This document shows, piece by piece, positions 1 through 14,578 of a stretch of DNA of 64,000 nt; the stretch's first letter is position 1, and each line of letters begins with the position of its first letter. Made by a program: the position numbers and the translations under genes. The stretch is from positions 156,769 through 220,768 of the forward strand of contig CAVZFC010000002.1 of the NCBI GenBank assembly GCA_963774445.1. Reading direction: 5' to 3'. The notes under the pieces are model-generated. The model did not search any database and was not told where the DNA came from. It was given only the letters and a program-made list of their open reading frames with translations. The stretch comes from CAVUQH01 sp963774445 (lineage in GTDB: Bacteria; Myxococcota_A; Polyangia; Haliangiales; Haliangiaceae).

Positions 1-2
1 TC

Positions 3-239
3 TCTTGCTTCCAGGACAGCCAGGTCTGGGTGCTCGATCTCGAGCGCGCCACCGTGCTGGCGACGATTCCGGTGGGGCGCGGTGCCCACTCCTCGGCGCT
101 GGCGCCCGGCCGCGGCCGGCTGTACGTGACCAACTTCCTCGAGGACACCATCTCGGTGATCGACATCCAGCCCGGCTCGCAGACAGAGAACCGCGTGATC
201 ATGCAAATCGGCCGCCAGCGCCAGCAGGGGGGCAAGTGA
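3..239 (+). CDS. YVTN beta-propeller protein, C-terminal fragment (5' truncated by window edge)
   Basis: The reading frame is open from the left edge and ends at TGA 237-239, so only the last 78 residues are visible. They contain the repeat signature LYVTNFLEDTISVIDI, the hallmark of YVTN/40-residue beta-propeller blades, preceded by a second blade strand (VWVLDLERATVLATIPVG). Such proteins are usually exported or cell-surface propellers; no enzymatic role can be inferred. The stop codon overlaps the ATG of the next lipoprotein gene (TGATG), so the two are probably translated from one message. The N-terminus, signal peptide and any further domains lie outside the window. Confidence 0.75.
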   Translation, partial: SCFQDSQVWVLDLERATVLATIPVGRGAHSSALAPGRGRLYVTNFLEDTISVIDIQPGSQTENRVIMQIGRQRQQGGK

Positions 240-3200
240 TGCGGGCGTCGCTGCAGCGCGCCGCGCTCATCTGCGTCGCCGCCGCCGCGGTGGCTTCGTG
301 CGCGCAGAGCCAGACCTCGACCGGTGTCTTCAACCTCGACCGCCCCAGCGCGATCGCCTTCACCTGCTGGGGCGACCTGCGCATCACCAACGGCGCCGCG
401 GCCGACCCGAGCCAGGAGCTCGTTCGCAGCGCGCAGCCGGTGAGCTCGTGCACCGACCGGCTGGACGAGATCGTTCCCGACGGCCAGGAGCCGATCGACG
501 GCGTCGCCAGCCCGCAGTCGGTGAACTTCGCCGCGTTCGTGCTGCAGCCGACCAAGGGCTCGCTGGCGGTGGTCGAGATGGCGGCCGACGCGACCGGCTT
601 CTCGTCGGCCGGTCTCATCGACGCCGACCCGTACACCCCGGGCCGCAGCGCGGTGCCGGTCGGCACCCTGCCGGTCAACGTCGCCACCACCACCGATAGC
701 TGCTTCGCCGTCACCGCCAACGCCGGCAGCTGCAATCTGTCGGTGCTCGACGTCAACTCGGCGCTGGACACCAAGGTGCCCGCGCAGGTGCGACGCGTGT
801 CGGTAGTCAACGCCTCCGGCGACCCGGTCCTGGCCCGCCCGGTGCACATGGTGGCCGAGCCGCAGACGACCGATGTCGGCTACGCCTGCCCGGACGACCC
901 GCAGGGCGTGGTCTACGTCGCCTATCCCGACTGCAACCTGGTCGCGGCGATCGATCCGGCCACCGGTACCATCGTCTCCGGCATCCGCTTCGGCGACGGC
1001 ACGGTGGAGATCACCGACGGCAACGTCACTTGCGACGCCGAGTGCGGCGACGGCGCCCTGACGCCGACGGCGCGCCAGGCGATCGGCGGCCCCGGTCGGC
1101 CAGTGGCGCTGGAGATGGCCAACGACGGCAAGCGCCTCTATATCGGCGCCGAGAACCTGCCCGAGGTCGTCATCGTCAACCTCGACGACTCACGGCTGCC
1201 GACGGCGGTCAGCCAGGTCGATCTCGAAGGCGAGGTCGGCGTGCTCCAGCTCGCGGCGACCCCGGTAATCAACATGGGCGGCGGCACCGGCGTGTTCGGC
1301 AGCGGCTCGGCTGGCAACATGCAGTTCGTCTACGCCATCGCCACCGACGCCACGGTGCGCGTGGCCGAGGTGCTCAACGAGATGGTCGAGTGCGACACGC
1401 AAGTCAACCCGCGCTACATCCACGATGTCCGCGACGTGTCGTTCCTGTCGTGCATGCCGGTCGGCAATCCGTCGACCCCGCCGCGGCGGCCCGACGCCCG
1501 CTCGCCGGGCATCCACCTGCCGCGGGTTCGCTCGCTGGTCGTTCGCGACTGGGAGAACATCCCGCTCGACCTGGCCGTGGCCGGCATCGATCAGGAGGGC
1601 GACACGGTCGGGCCGACCAGCATGGTCGGCTACTTCGCCTTCATCACCGCGACCGACGGCGCGGTCTACGTCGCCAATATCGACGACGACGCCTACCCCG
1701 ACTTCGAGGACCCCAACGACGCCGGGGCGGTGTGGATGCCGCTCGCGGTGGCGCACCAGCTGCGCGACTTCGTGCCCGACCGCGGGGCCGAGGCCGGGGC
1801 CGACGGCGAGCCGTCCCTGTGCGACGCGGCAGGGCCGGACGCGACCGCGGGCGGCGGCGGCGGTCCCCGCCTGGCCAAGGGCGACGTGCAGCGCAGCTGG
1901 GACTCCCTGGTGGTCAACTCGGACAAGACGCTCCTCCTTCCCAACATCCGCACGGAATCGTGCACCTCGGTCAGCGGCACGAAGATTCGCGTGAGCGAGC
2001 TGTCGTTTGCCGCCACGCCGGAGGTCCGCGAGGGGGCCTACCCGGACCTCATGGCCTCGCGCAACGAGGCCATGCACCTGGACTGGGAGGGGCGTGTTTC
2101 GCTCGACGGCAGCGACGTCAACGTCGATGGACCGGTCACCCGCACTGCCGTGGTCAAGCCCAACGGCAACAGCATGACGCTCCACGACTCGTCGGCTCCG
2201 TTCTGCCGCATGGGCGTCGAGCCGTACGACTTCGTCGACCTCATCGGCTGCGATCCGTCGCGTGGCGACACGCAGTGCGGTCTGGGCGAGACCTGCTACG
2301 TTCACCCGGAGACGCCGGCGGTGCTCTTGGGCAGCGGCGTCTGCCTGCCCGCGGACGAGGCCGACAGCCTGGGCGCCGAATGCCGCGATTTCTTCCTCAC
2401 CGCGCGCAAGTTCTCGATCACCTCGACCAAGAGCAGCGAGCTGACGCTGGTGCCGCGGCGCGTGGTCCTGGACACCACGCCGGTGGACGGCTGCACGAGC
2501 GACGACCAGTGCGTCGACTACTACAACGTCGCGCTGGGGATGGCCTCCCCGGACCAGCCGTACATGCTGACGCCGTCCGCGTCGCCTCCATCGTTCACCT
2601 GCGGCGAAGATCCGTCGCGCAAGCCGGGCAAGAGCTGGTGCATGCTCCGCTGCGACGATCAGGGCACCTGCCCGGACGGCACCGCGTGCGACGCTGACGG
2701 CTTCTGCGACGAGGGTGTACTGCCTCCGGCCCAGTGCGTCGCCACGCTGCAGCGCTACCAGGCCCGCGTTGGCGAGGCGTTCTCGTTGATCGGCGAGCGC
2801 AGCGGCTTCCTGCACAACCGTATCGTCGATCCCAACACCGGCGAGTGCATCGACGATCCCAACGGCAACCCGCTCAACGTCGGTCGCGTGCCGCTGACCG
2901 CGCCGCCGTGCTCCGGCGACGGCCCGACCGACCTGACGCCCAACCCCTGCTCGGAGACGGTCTCGCACGCCGAGCAGGTCACGCAGTACTCGGACCTGCA
3001 GATCTGCACCGTCCCCACCGATTCCAGCGCGGAAGCGATCAAGCCCCGTGACGTTCCGTCGATTCGGGTCGATCTGCCGGGCCTCCGCTTCCACCTGGTC
3101 AAGCCGACGACCCAGGGGGACGAGCGCTGTATCGGCGACGCAGCTGGCACGCGCCCGGCCTTCTCCGCCGCGCACGGGTCGTTCGGAATCCGCTGGGAGA

Positions 3201-3397
3201 TCACCAACGGCTTCGTCCCGTTCCTGGTGGCGCCGTCGGTCAGCCTGCCCGCGGTCCTGGCCCCGGGGCCGGACCGCCACCTGTGGCTGCTCGACCAGGG
3301 GGACCAGTCGTCGTCGAGACAGGGGCAGGTCTTCCGCCTCAATCCCAGCGAGCCGACCAACGGCTTCTCCGCCGTCCCGGTGTCAACCGGCAGCTAG
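239..3397 (+). CDS. large cysteine-rich propeller lipoprotein
   Basis: 1052 aa. The chosen ATG overlaps the upstream stop and begins a lipoprotein signal peptide (MRASLQRAALICVAAAAVASC, lipobox cysteine about residue 21); the frame is open further upstream but that part reads as an out-of-frame translation of the preceding gene. The middle contains degenerate propeller blades (e.g. RLYIGAENLPEVVIVNLDD). The last third has Cys-rich stretches of the kind CTSDDQC and CDDQGTCPDGTACDADGFC, resembling the short disulfide modules seen in many myxobacterial surface proteins. It is predicted to be anchored in the outer membrane or periplasm. No catalytic motif was recognised. It is likely cotranscribed with the truncated YVTN propeller gene in front, suggesting a shared surface role, which is inference only. 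Confidence 0.8.
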   Translation: MRASLQRAALICVAAAAVASCAQSQTSTGVFNLDRPSAIAFTCWGDLRITNGAAADPSQELVRSAQPVSSCTDRLDEIVPDGQEPIDGVASPQSVNFAAFVLQPTKGSLAVVEMAADATGFSSAGLIDADPYTPGRSAVPVGTLPVNVATTTDSCFAVTANAGSCNLSVLDVNSALDTKVPAQVRRVSVVNASGDPVLARPVHMVAEPQTTDVGYACPDDPQGVVYVAYPDCNLVAAIDPATGTIVSGIRFGDGTVEITDGNVTCDAECGDGALTPTARQAIGGPGRPVALEMANDGKRLYIGAENLPEVVIVNLDDSRLPTAVSQVDLEGEVGVLQLAATPVINMGGGTGVFGSGSAGNMQFVYAIATDATVRVAEVLNEMVECDTQVNPRYIHDVRDVSFLSCMPVGNPSTPPRRPDARSPGIHLPRVRSLVVRDWENIPLDLAVAGIDQEGDTVGPTSMVGYFAFITATDGAVYVANIDDDAYPDFEDPNDAGAVWMPLAVAHQLRDFVPDRGAEAGADGEPSLCDAAGPDATAGGGGGPRLAKGDVQRSWDSLVVNSDKTLLLPNIRTESCTSVSGTKIRVSELSFAATPEVREGAYPDLMASRNEAMHLDWEGRVSLDGSDVNVDGPVTRTAVVKPNGNSMTLHDSSAPFCRMGVEPYDFVDLIGCDPSRGDTQCGLGETCYVHPETPAVLLGSGVCLPADEADSLGAECRDFFLTARKFSITSTKSSELTLVPRRVVLDTTPVDGCTSDDQCVDYYNVALGMASPDQPYMLTPSASPPSFTCGEDPSRKPGKSWCMLRCDDQGTCPDGTACDADGFCDEGVLPPAQCVATLQRYQARVGEAFSLIGERSGFLHNRIVDPNTGECIDDPNGNPLNVGRVPLTAPPCSGDGPTDLTPNPCSETVSHAEQVTQYSDLQICTVPTDSSAEAIKPRDVPSIRVDLPGLRFHLVKPTTQGDERCIGDAAGTRPAFSAAHGSFGIRWEITNGFVPFLVAPSVSLPAVLAPGPDRHLWLLDQGDQSSSRQGQVFRLNPSEPTNGFSAVPVSTGS

Positions 3398-3436
3398 AAA
3401 TTTGCCCGGATCAAAGGATCGGGCGACCCTGCCGGC

Positions 3437-4120
3437 ATGCGTCGCGGGGAACCCGAGCTGTTCAAGGACAAGGTCGAGGTCAGCCTGGACGGGCGACAGA
3501 TCTTTTACCTGTTTTTCGGCGGGGCGGTGATCGCGTGCTTGGTCTTCGTCCTGGGCGTGATGGTGGGCAAGCGGGTCGAGGCCCGCTCGCACGTGGCTGC
3601 GGGCGCCGTGACCACGGCATCCGAAGATCCGCTGGCCGCGCTCGACGAGCTGAGCGCCAGCCATGAGGCGTTGTCGTTTCCCCAGGCCCTGACCGGGAAC
3701 GACGACGAGCCGCTGGGGCCGGTGGACGAGGTGCTGGCGGCGCCGCCGCCCGACGGCGTGGCCGACGCCAAGCCGGCGCCGAAGCCGGCACCGAAAGCGG
3801 CCGCCAAGCCGGCGCCCGCGAAGCCGGCGCCCGCGCCGAAGCCCGAGCCCCAGGTCGTGGACGACAAGAGCCACGGCTCCCAACACGCCTGGACCCTGCA
3901 GCTGTCCTCGTTCCAAGATCGGGCCGAGGCCGACTCGTTCCGCGACCGCCTGACCGACGCCGGCTACGATCCGTACATCGCCGAGGCCGAGGTGGCGGGC
4001 AAGGGCACCTGGTACCGGGTGCGCCTGGGCAGCTACGACAGCTACGACGGAGCGATCCGTGCCAAGCGCCAGTTCGAGGCGGCGCAAAAGATCATCGCCT
4101 ACGTCACCCGTGTGAAATAG
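3437..4120 (+). CDS. SPOR-domain membrane protein
   Basis: 227 aa. A short cytoplasmic N-terminus is followed by one membrane segment (about residues 24-44, FGGAVIACLVFVLGVMVG), a long Pro/Ala/Lys-rich linker (about 95-140, repeats of KPAPKPAP) and a C-terminal SPOR domain (about 148-227) beginning WTLQLSSFQDRAEADSF and ending with the GTWYRVRLGSY strand. This is the FtsN/DedD-like layout; SPOR domains bind denuded peptidoglycan glycan strands at the division septum. The gene therefore probably encodes a cell-division or septal peptidoglycan-binding protein in the inner membrane. Family membership is secure; the specific division role is inferred. Neighbours give no further clue. Confidence 0.85.
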   Translation: MRRGEPELFKDKVEVSLDGRQIFYLFFGGAVIACLVFVLGVMVGKRVEARSHVAAGAVTTASEDPLAALDELSASHEALSFPQALTGNDDEPLGPVDEVLAAPPPDGVADAKPAPKPAPKAAAKPAPAKPAPAPKPEPQVVDDKSHGSQHAWTLQLSSFQDRAEADSFRDRLTDAGYDPYIAEAEVAGKGTWYRVRLGSYDSYDGAIRAKRQFEAAQKIIAYVTRVK

Positions 4121-4161
4121 GCAACTCGACGGCGGGGCCGCCGCGGCGGTAGCGTAGAGGG

Positions 4162-5476
4162 ATGCGCATGCGACCTCTGACGACCCTCGTCATGGCAACG
4201 GCTCTGGCAGCCTGCGGGGGAGGGGGTGGCGGCAATCCCGACGCGAGGCCGCGGGCCGACGCGCACCTGTACGACGCCGCGCCCAAGAGCTACTGCGTCG
4301 AACATGTTGGACGCGGACTGCGGCTACACGCCGTCGGATCTGACCCCGGCCGAGATGTCGCTGGCCGATCAGCTGGCGTTGGCCAAGCGGTTCAACCCGG
4401 CGCAGGTGATGAGCGGCGACGACGCCTGGGCGGTGTCGGTCGACTACGCGCTGGCCAACGCCACCGATGGCCTCCACAGGGTCGAGCACAACGGCCGCGA
4501 CAACTTCAGCTACGACGTCAACATGACCACCGACGAGAAGGTGACGATGTACCCCGACGGCACCACCCCGTTGCCGGCCGACCTGACCACGGTCAACCTG
4601 CGCGACCTGCCGACGACCGCGACCGTTAGCGGTCGTGACTACGCCTACTGGGTCGACGTCCCCGGCGACAACACCGGCATGGGCGAGACCGACGAGACCT
4701 GGTCCGAGAACTTCCGCACGATCCAGGGCTACGCCAACCCCGGCGGAGGCGACCCCACGACCTCGCCGTTCCCGCCCACCCAGTACGCGCACCTGTTCTG
4801 GCTGTCCAAGGCCGACTCGCTGCTGGCGGTCTCGTACTGGTTCTACTACCCGTACGACAAGTTCACCAACAGCCACGAGGGCGACTGGGAGCACGTCAAC
4901 GTGATCCTCGAGGTCGAGGATGCGGCCAACCCGGTGCTGGCGTTCGTCCACTTCTCCTGGCACGGGCGGCAGAGCGGCTTTGCCGCCAAAGACGTCTACC
5001 GCGTGGCCGACGACTCGGACGGCGACCACGTCGTCGTCTTCACCGGCGGGCACAGCTGCGTCATGTTCAACCAGATCTGGTGCGGCGACGAGTCGGGCGC
5101 CTCGTGGCCGTACCCGGGGAGCTGGGTGCACTCCTCGACCGAGGACGTGAAGGGGACGACGGCCGACCCGGGCCGGCGGATCCACGCCTCCGATTTCGCC
5201 ATCGTGCTGATCCCGCGGCCCGAGGATATGGACTTCTCGGCCACCCCGGACCTGTCCTGGTATCAGTTCCAGTTCCTGGCCGGCCAGCCGATCGTGGCGA
5301 TCAACGACCTCCTGGTACAGTCACTCAAGAACGACCGGGCGCCGGTCGGGCCCGGCCCCGACCACGGCGAGTTCGGCCTGGGCATCGAGGAGACGTTCGA
5401 CATCCTCCGCGACGGCACTCCGAAGCCGTTCGACCCGCCGCCGTCCTGGACCCTGATCAACGATCCGATGCTCTGA
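4162..5476 (+). CDS. Vps62-like lipoprotein, apparent one-base frameshift near 4301
   Basis: The ATG at 4162 starts a lipoprotein signal peptide (MRMRPLTTLVMATALAACGG). That frame runs out of sense after ...KSYCVE at about 4300, while the adjacent frame carries the rest of a coherent protein from LDADCGYTPSDL onward to the stop at 5476. Removing one A from GTCGAACATG (4297-4306) joins them as YCVDMLDADCGY, giving about 437 aa. The body contains AHLFWLSKADSLLAVSYWFYYPY followed by HEGDWEHVNV, the pattern of Vps62-related/DUF946 proteins found in bacteria and eukaryotes. Function is unknown. The frameshift may be a real lesion or a sequence error; the downstream frame is otherwise undamaged, which favours error or a very recent event. 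Confidence 0.72.
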
Positions 5477-5522
5477 ACTGGCCTCGGATCAGGATGTCAG
5501 ACCGGCGCGGTATCCCCGGTCG

Positions 5523-8168
<2,646 letters not shown>

Positions 8169-8194
8169 GACCGGGGGCTCTCGCCCCCTCGGTC
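8169..8194 (+). terminator. hairpin after mutS
   Basis: Immediately after the mutS stop, GACCGGGGGC and GCCCCCTCGGTC form a stem of about 10 bp with a one-base bulge and a TCTC loop. No U-tract follows, so it is either a weak intrinsic terminator or a 3'-end stabilising hairpin. Basis is base pairing only. Confidence 0.5.
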
Positions 8195-8308
8195 ATCGGT
8201 TGGCCGCGGGCGGCCGCCCCCCGGGCCGGCACCTTCGCCACGAAATCATTGGCGAAATTCCTGGCACAGTGCGTGCTCTATAGAGGGCTGGGAATCAGGA
8301 GGCCAGCC

Positions 8309-10492
<2,184 letters not shown>

Positions 10493-10525
10493 TCCCGAGG
10501 CACCGTAACGAGAGGGAGACGAATC

Positions 10526-11371
10526 ATGAAACGCAACACTGCAAAGGTCCTCACGACCCTGACTTGCTCCATGGTGCTGGCCTCGATGGCTTCGGTCGCC
10601 GACGCGGGACGCGGGAGCAGCTACAGCCAGGTGGTCACGGCCATCAACACCAACGGCCCGGCGACCATCATCGCCGAGCTCGAGCGGGCCGAGCGCCTGG
10701 TCTGTCCGGCCTGCGTCGCTCCGGTCATGAAGCTGCTCGACGACGATCGCTACACGGTCCGCGAGGTCGCGGCCTGGTGGCTGGCTCGCCGTCCAGCGCA
10801 GAAGAAGCAGGTCACCGAGATGTCGCTGCAGCGGCTCACCAGCGGGAGCTCGGTGGAAGTCCGCAACGCCGCCGACGCCCTCGGCACCTTCCGCCACCCG
10901 CAGGCCATCGCTCCGCTGGCGGCAGCCTACGGCCGCAGCGGTCTGTCCGACGATGCCCGCGCGCACATCATGTTCGCGCTGGGCACCATCGGTCACATCA
11001 GTGCCGACGACACCCTGGCGCGCGGCATGGCCGACTCGAGCGCCGACGTTCGCCTGCAGGCGGTCTCGGCGTGGATTGAGATCCGCGGACAGAAGAACGC
11101 CGCTCCGGCGGTCGCCCTGGTGAGCGACGCCAACACCGAAGTCCGGCGCAAGGCGGCTGCGGCCATCGGCCAGTTCAGCGACCCGGCCGGCCGCTCCGCG
11201 CTCGAGGCGCAGGTGCTCAACGACCCCGACCCGGTCGTGCGCCGCAACGCGGCCTGGGCGCTCGGTCAGATCGGTGACCTGGCGTCGGCGGATGTACTCC
11301 AACAGGCGACACAGGATGAGTCGTCGCTGGTCAGGGCCACCGCGAAGGTCGCCAAGCGCGCCCTCCGCTAA
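10526..11371 (+). CDS. exported HEAT-repeat protein
   Basis: 281 aa, ATG preceded by a GAGGGAGA ribosome-binding site. A signal peptide occupies about residues 1-27 (ends ASVADAG). The remainder is a run of alpha-helical HEAT/PBS-lyase-type repeats, e.g. DDRYTVREVAAWWLARR, SSVEVRNAADALGTF, DSSADVRLQAVSAWIEI, NTEVRRKAAAAIGQF, DPVVRRNAAWALGQI, at about 31-residue spacing. Such solenoids mediate protein binding. There are two Cys early (VCPACV). It lies 33 bp after the haem-propeller gene and before a second one, so a scaffold or partner role for these proteins is plausible but only inferred. Confidence 0.85.
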   Translation: MKRNTAKVLTTLTCSMVLASMASVADAGRGSSYSQVVTAINTNGPATIIAELERAERLVCPACVAPVMKLLDDDRYTVREVAAWWLARRPAQKKQVTEMSLQRLTSGSSVEVRNAADALGTFRHPQAIAPLAAAYGRSGLSDDARAHIMFALGTIGHISADDTLARGMADSSADVRLQAVSAWIEIRGQKNAAPAVALVSDANTEVRRKAAAAIGQFSDPAGRSALEAQVLNDPDPVVRRNAAWALGQIGDLASADVLQQATQDESSLVRATAKVAKRALR

Positions 11372-11396
11372 CGCACCGCCACAGCGTTCGTGAATA

Positions 11397-11444
11397 GGCG
11401 CGCGATCCGGCTGACAATTCCGGGTCGCGCGCCGCTGCCGTTTT
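11397..11444 (+). terminator. intrinsic terminator after HEAT-repeat gene
   Basis: GGCGCGCGATCCGG (11397-11410) pairs with CCGGGTCGCGCGCC (11420-11433) across a 9-nt loop with a single non-Watson-Crick pair, and TTTT follows at 11441-11444. This is the most convincing Rho-independent terminator in the window; it sits in the gap before the next lipoprotein gene, which therefore probably has its own promoter. Confidence 0.65.
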
Positions 11445-11484
11445 GCCTGCTCGCTTTCCGCCGCCCACCCCCGGGGTACAATCG

Positions 11485-14469
11485 ATGAACTCCATGCGTT
11501 CACGCCTATTGCCCGAGCTCGTCCTTGGAACTGCGCTCCTCTCGCTCGCCGCCTGCGGCGAGAAGAACCCCCCCGGCTCCACCTACTACGAGCGCAACAT
11601 CGAGCCGATCCTGATCCAGTTCTGCGCCGGCAACGTCGCCGGTTGCCACAAGGTCAACGACGGCGACCCGTACAAGTTTGCGGCCGGCAACCTGGACGTC
11701 TCCAGCTTCGAGCGCCTGCAGAAGCGGCGCGACGTGCTCAAGCCGTTCGGCCCGTACCCGGTGCCGCTGCTCCTGATCAAGGCCGTGGGCCAGACCGACG
11801 AGCTCGGCTTCAACTACGAGGGCGAGTACCATCCGCTCGAGATCCAGCACTCCGGCGGGCCGGTGATGCAGGTCGGCTCGGACGCCTACCTGACGCTGCT
11901 GACCTGGACCGAGAACGGCGCCACCGAGAACGGCCTGCCGCCGCCCGCGCCGCCGCGGGAGGGGGTGGGGCCGTGCTCGACGGCGGTGCCGGCCGAGTTC
12001 GATCCGGGGCCGATCCAGGCCAACGCTCAGTTCCAGAACTTCAAGAACAACGTCCAGCCGATCCTCGACAACTGCAACTCCGGCAACTGTCACGGCACGC
12101 CGCAGGCCGACTTCTACATCACCTGCGGCGACGACGACAATCAGCTGGCGTACAACTTCAGCCAGGCCTGGTCGTTCGTCGACGACCCGGTTGACAGCTC
12201 CGAGATCCTGCAGGTGCCGCTGGCGGTGTCGTCCGGCGGCTACGCTCACACCGGTGGCGACCACTTCAGCTCGCGCACCGCCGACAACTACACCACCGTG
12301 CGCGACTGGGCCGAGTCGGTCGGGCGCCTGCGCTTCGGCGAGGGCGAGCCGGAGAAGCAGTTCTTCGCCGACCACGTGCAGCCGCTCTTGATCTCGCGCG
12401 GCTGTTCTTTCGAGGCCTGCCACAGCCCCGAGGCGACCAACGACTTCAAGCTGCGCTCGGGCAGCCAGGACTTCTTCTCGGCCATCGCGCTCGAGCGCAA
12501 CTACGACCTGCTCAAGCAGGAGTTCCTCGCCTTCGAGGTGCCCGACGTCCGTCGCGGCCGCGCCGTGGCCAAGACCGTCCTGCCCAAGTTCGGCGGCATC
12601 GCCCACCGCGGTGGCCCGGTGCTCGAGACGCCCGGCTCCGGAGGCTCGGTGCCGGCGAGCTGCCCGGCAACCTACGACCCGGCCACCGCCAGCGCCTACT
12701 GCACCTTCCAGGCCTGGGAGAACCTCGAGCGGGCCAAGCTGATCAGCGACGGCGACGTCGATCCGCTGGGGCAGGGCGACACGGTTCCGATCGTCTACGT
12801 CGATCGCCTGGCCACCCACGTGGCCACGCCGCTCGAGTTCGACACCTACCAGCCCGATTCGGACCTCCTGGTCGCGACGGCGACCATCGGCGCCGACGGC
12901 TCGATCAGCGCGGGCGCCGGAACGTCGATCCTGGCCAACTGTCCGGGGGCGGGCAACCGCGCCGCCGTCGACGTGCGCGGTCCGTCGGTCAATCTCGACG
13001 GCAACCGGGTCGCCTTCGCCATGCGCACCTCGGCCAGCGAGGGGCTGTCGATCTACACGGTCAACCTGGACGGCTCGAGCTGCACCCGGGTGACCGGGCC
13101 GTCGGCCGACGTCAACGGCATCAAGATCCACGACTTCGATCCGTCCTGGTCACCCGACGGCCAGTGGATCGTCTTCGCCTCGACCCGCGGCGCCACCGGC
13201 AACGGCCCGACGCTGTCGCGCAAGCTGTTCCTGCCGCAGTCGGACATCTGGCGGATGCACGCCGACGGCACCGGCGCCGAGCCGATGACCTTCCTCACCA
13301 ACAGCGAGATCAATCCGCAGTGGATGCGCAACGGCGAGGTCACGATGACCACCGAGAAGGTCTCGCAGGGCTTCTACCAGCTGTCGGGCCGGCGCATCAA
13401 CTGGGACCGCACCGACTATCACCCGCTGCTGGCCCAGCGCAAGGAGTCGCCTTACGGCGATCCCGAGGACCCCACTGTCATGCATCCGTCGATCGGCTAC
13501 CAGCAGGCGACCGAGGTGCGCGAGGCGTTCGACGGCGACTTCCTCATCATCCTGTCGGATGCCGGGGCCAAGGGCGGCGCCGGTACGCTGGGGATCTTCA
13601 ACCGCAGCGTCGGGCCGTTCGAGGCCGACCGCGACGACCCCGGCTTCCTCAAGTCGCTGACCATCGTCGACCCGGCTGCCACCGGGCGAGTCGGCTCCAA
13701 CACCGACGGCGCCTACCGAAACCCGTTCCCGCTGCTCGACGGCAAGATCATGGTCTCGTACGCGGGCTACACCGGCGATCTGGGCAACGCCACGTCGCTC
13801 GACTGGGACATCGTCGCGATCGATCCGCGAACCGGCAACCGGACGACGCTGATCGGCGGCGCCGGCGCCCAGGTCGACGCGGTGCTGGCGCTCAAGCATC
13901 CGCCGCGGCCGTTCTTCGTCAACAAGCGCCAGCTGGTCTTCGGCGGCAAGACGGATCCCACCCTGGCGGCCAACAATCAGGCCTACGTCCACTTCCCCGA
14001 CGCGCCGGCCGTCTTCACTCTGGTCAACGCCAACCTGCGCAAGGGGCGACCGATCGATCTATTCGACCAGGCCACCCAGCTGGCCGTCTACCGCGAGAAT
14101 CCACCGCCGCAGGGGACCACCTCGGGCAACACCCCGGACGGCATCTACGAGTCGCGGGATCTATTGGGCACGGCGCCGCTGGAGAAGGACGGCTCGGTGC
14201 GGATCGTCGCCCCGGCCGGCACCGGCCTCATCCTCGAGCTGCAGGACAACCAGGGCAACCCGGTGGTGACGATGAAGGAGGAGCACCAGCTGGGGCCGGG
14301 CGAGGAGATCAGCCTGGGTATCCGCCGCGAGCTGTTCGACGCGGTCTGCGGCGGCTGCCATGGCTCGGTGTCGGGCAGCGAGCTCGACATCGCGGTGACC
14401 CCCGACGCCCTGACCGGGGCCTCCGAGTCGCTGTCGGCCAAGCAAACACCGATCGAGCTAAGTAAGTGA
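11485..14469 (+). CDS. large lipoprotein with four haem-c-like motifs and PD40 propeller
   Basis: 994 aa. The ATG at 11485 starts a clear lipoprotein signal (LVLGTALLSLAACGE, lipobox Cys about residue 27). The N-terminal half has three motifs with unusual spacing: CAGNVAGCH near residue 47 (CX6CH), CNSGNCH near 197 (CX4CH) and CSFEACH near 307 (CX4CH). A TolB/PD40-type propeller follows (DFDPSWSPDGQWIVFAS), and a standard CGGCH sits near residue 955. CX4CH is a known but uncommon haem attachment spacing, so the protein may carry up to four haems; this is unproven. It shares its layout with the exported protein at 8309 and probably belongs to the same surface electron-transfer or sensing group. 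Confidence 0.8.
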   Translation: MNSMRSRLLPELVLGTALLSLAACGEKNPPGSTYYERNIEPILIQFCAGNVAGCHKVNDGDPYKFAAGNLDVSSFERLQKRRDVLKPFGPYPVPLLLIKAVGQTDELGFNYEGEYHPLEIQHSGGPVMQVGSDAYLTLLTWTENGATENGLPPPAPPREGVGPCSTAVPAEFDPGPIQANAQFQNFKNNVQPILDNCNSGNCHGTPQADFYITCGDDDNQLAYNFSQAWSFVDDPVDSSEILQVPLAVSSGGYAHTGGDHFSSRTADNYTTVRDWAESVGRLRFGEGEPEKQFFADHVQPLLISRGCSFEACHSPEATNDFKLRSGSQDFFSAIALERNYDLLKQEFLAFEVPDVRRGRAVAKTVLPKFGGIAHRGGPVLETPGSGGSVPASCPATYDPATASAYCTFQAWENLERAKLISDGDVDPLGQGDTVPIVYVDRLATHVATPLEFDTYQPDSDLLVATATIGADGSISAGAGTSILANCPGAGNRAAVDVRGPSVNLDGNRVAFAMRTSASEGLSIYTVNLDGSSCTRVTGPSADVNGIKIHDFDPSWSPDGQWIVFASTRGATGNGPTLSRKLFLPQSDIWRMHADGTGAEPMTFLTNSEINPQWMRNGEVTMTTEKVSQGFYQLSGRRINWDRTDYHPLLAQRKESPYGDPEDPTVMHPSIGYQQATEVREAFDGDFLIILSDAGAKGGAGTLGIFNRSVGPFEADRDDPGFLKSLTIVDPAATGRVGSNTDGAYRNPFPLLDGKIMVSYAGYTGDLGNATSLDWDIVAIDPRTGNRTTLIGGAGAQVDAVLALKHPPRPFFVNKRQLVFGGKTDPTLAANNQAYVHFPDAPAVFTLVNANLRKGRPIDLFDQATQLAVYRENPPPQGTTSGNTPDGIYESRDLLGTAPLEKDGSVRIVAPAGTGLILELQDNQGNPVVTMKEEHQLGPGEEISLGIRRELFDAVCGGCHGSVSGSELDIAVTPDALTGASESLSAKQTPIELSK

Positions 14470-14473
14470 AATA

Positions 14474-14504
14474 GGGGCGGGAATTTCATTGAATTTCCGT
14501 CCCC
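14474..14504 (+). terminator. possible hairpin terminator
   Basis: A 31-nt imperfect palindrome (GGGGCGGGAATTT... to ...CCGTCCCC) with about three mismatches starts 5 nt after the stop of the haem lipoprotein gene. No U-run follows. Low-confidence call from pairing only. Confidence 0.3.
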
Positions 14505-14578
14505 CTCCGCACGTCAGCGCCTTGTAGGTCCGGATTTTGGGGGCTATGCTGCCCCGAGGAGATCGATAGGACTCAAGT

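Noticed and set aside
1190..3280. Long open frame on the minus strand opposite the 1052-aa lipoprotein
   Set aside because: High GC content produces long antisense frames. The translation is low-complexity Arg/Gly/Val with no motif, while the plus strand has a signal peptide and structured domains. The same reason excludes similar antisense frames opposite mutS, the kinase, serC and the mutase.
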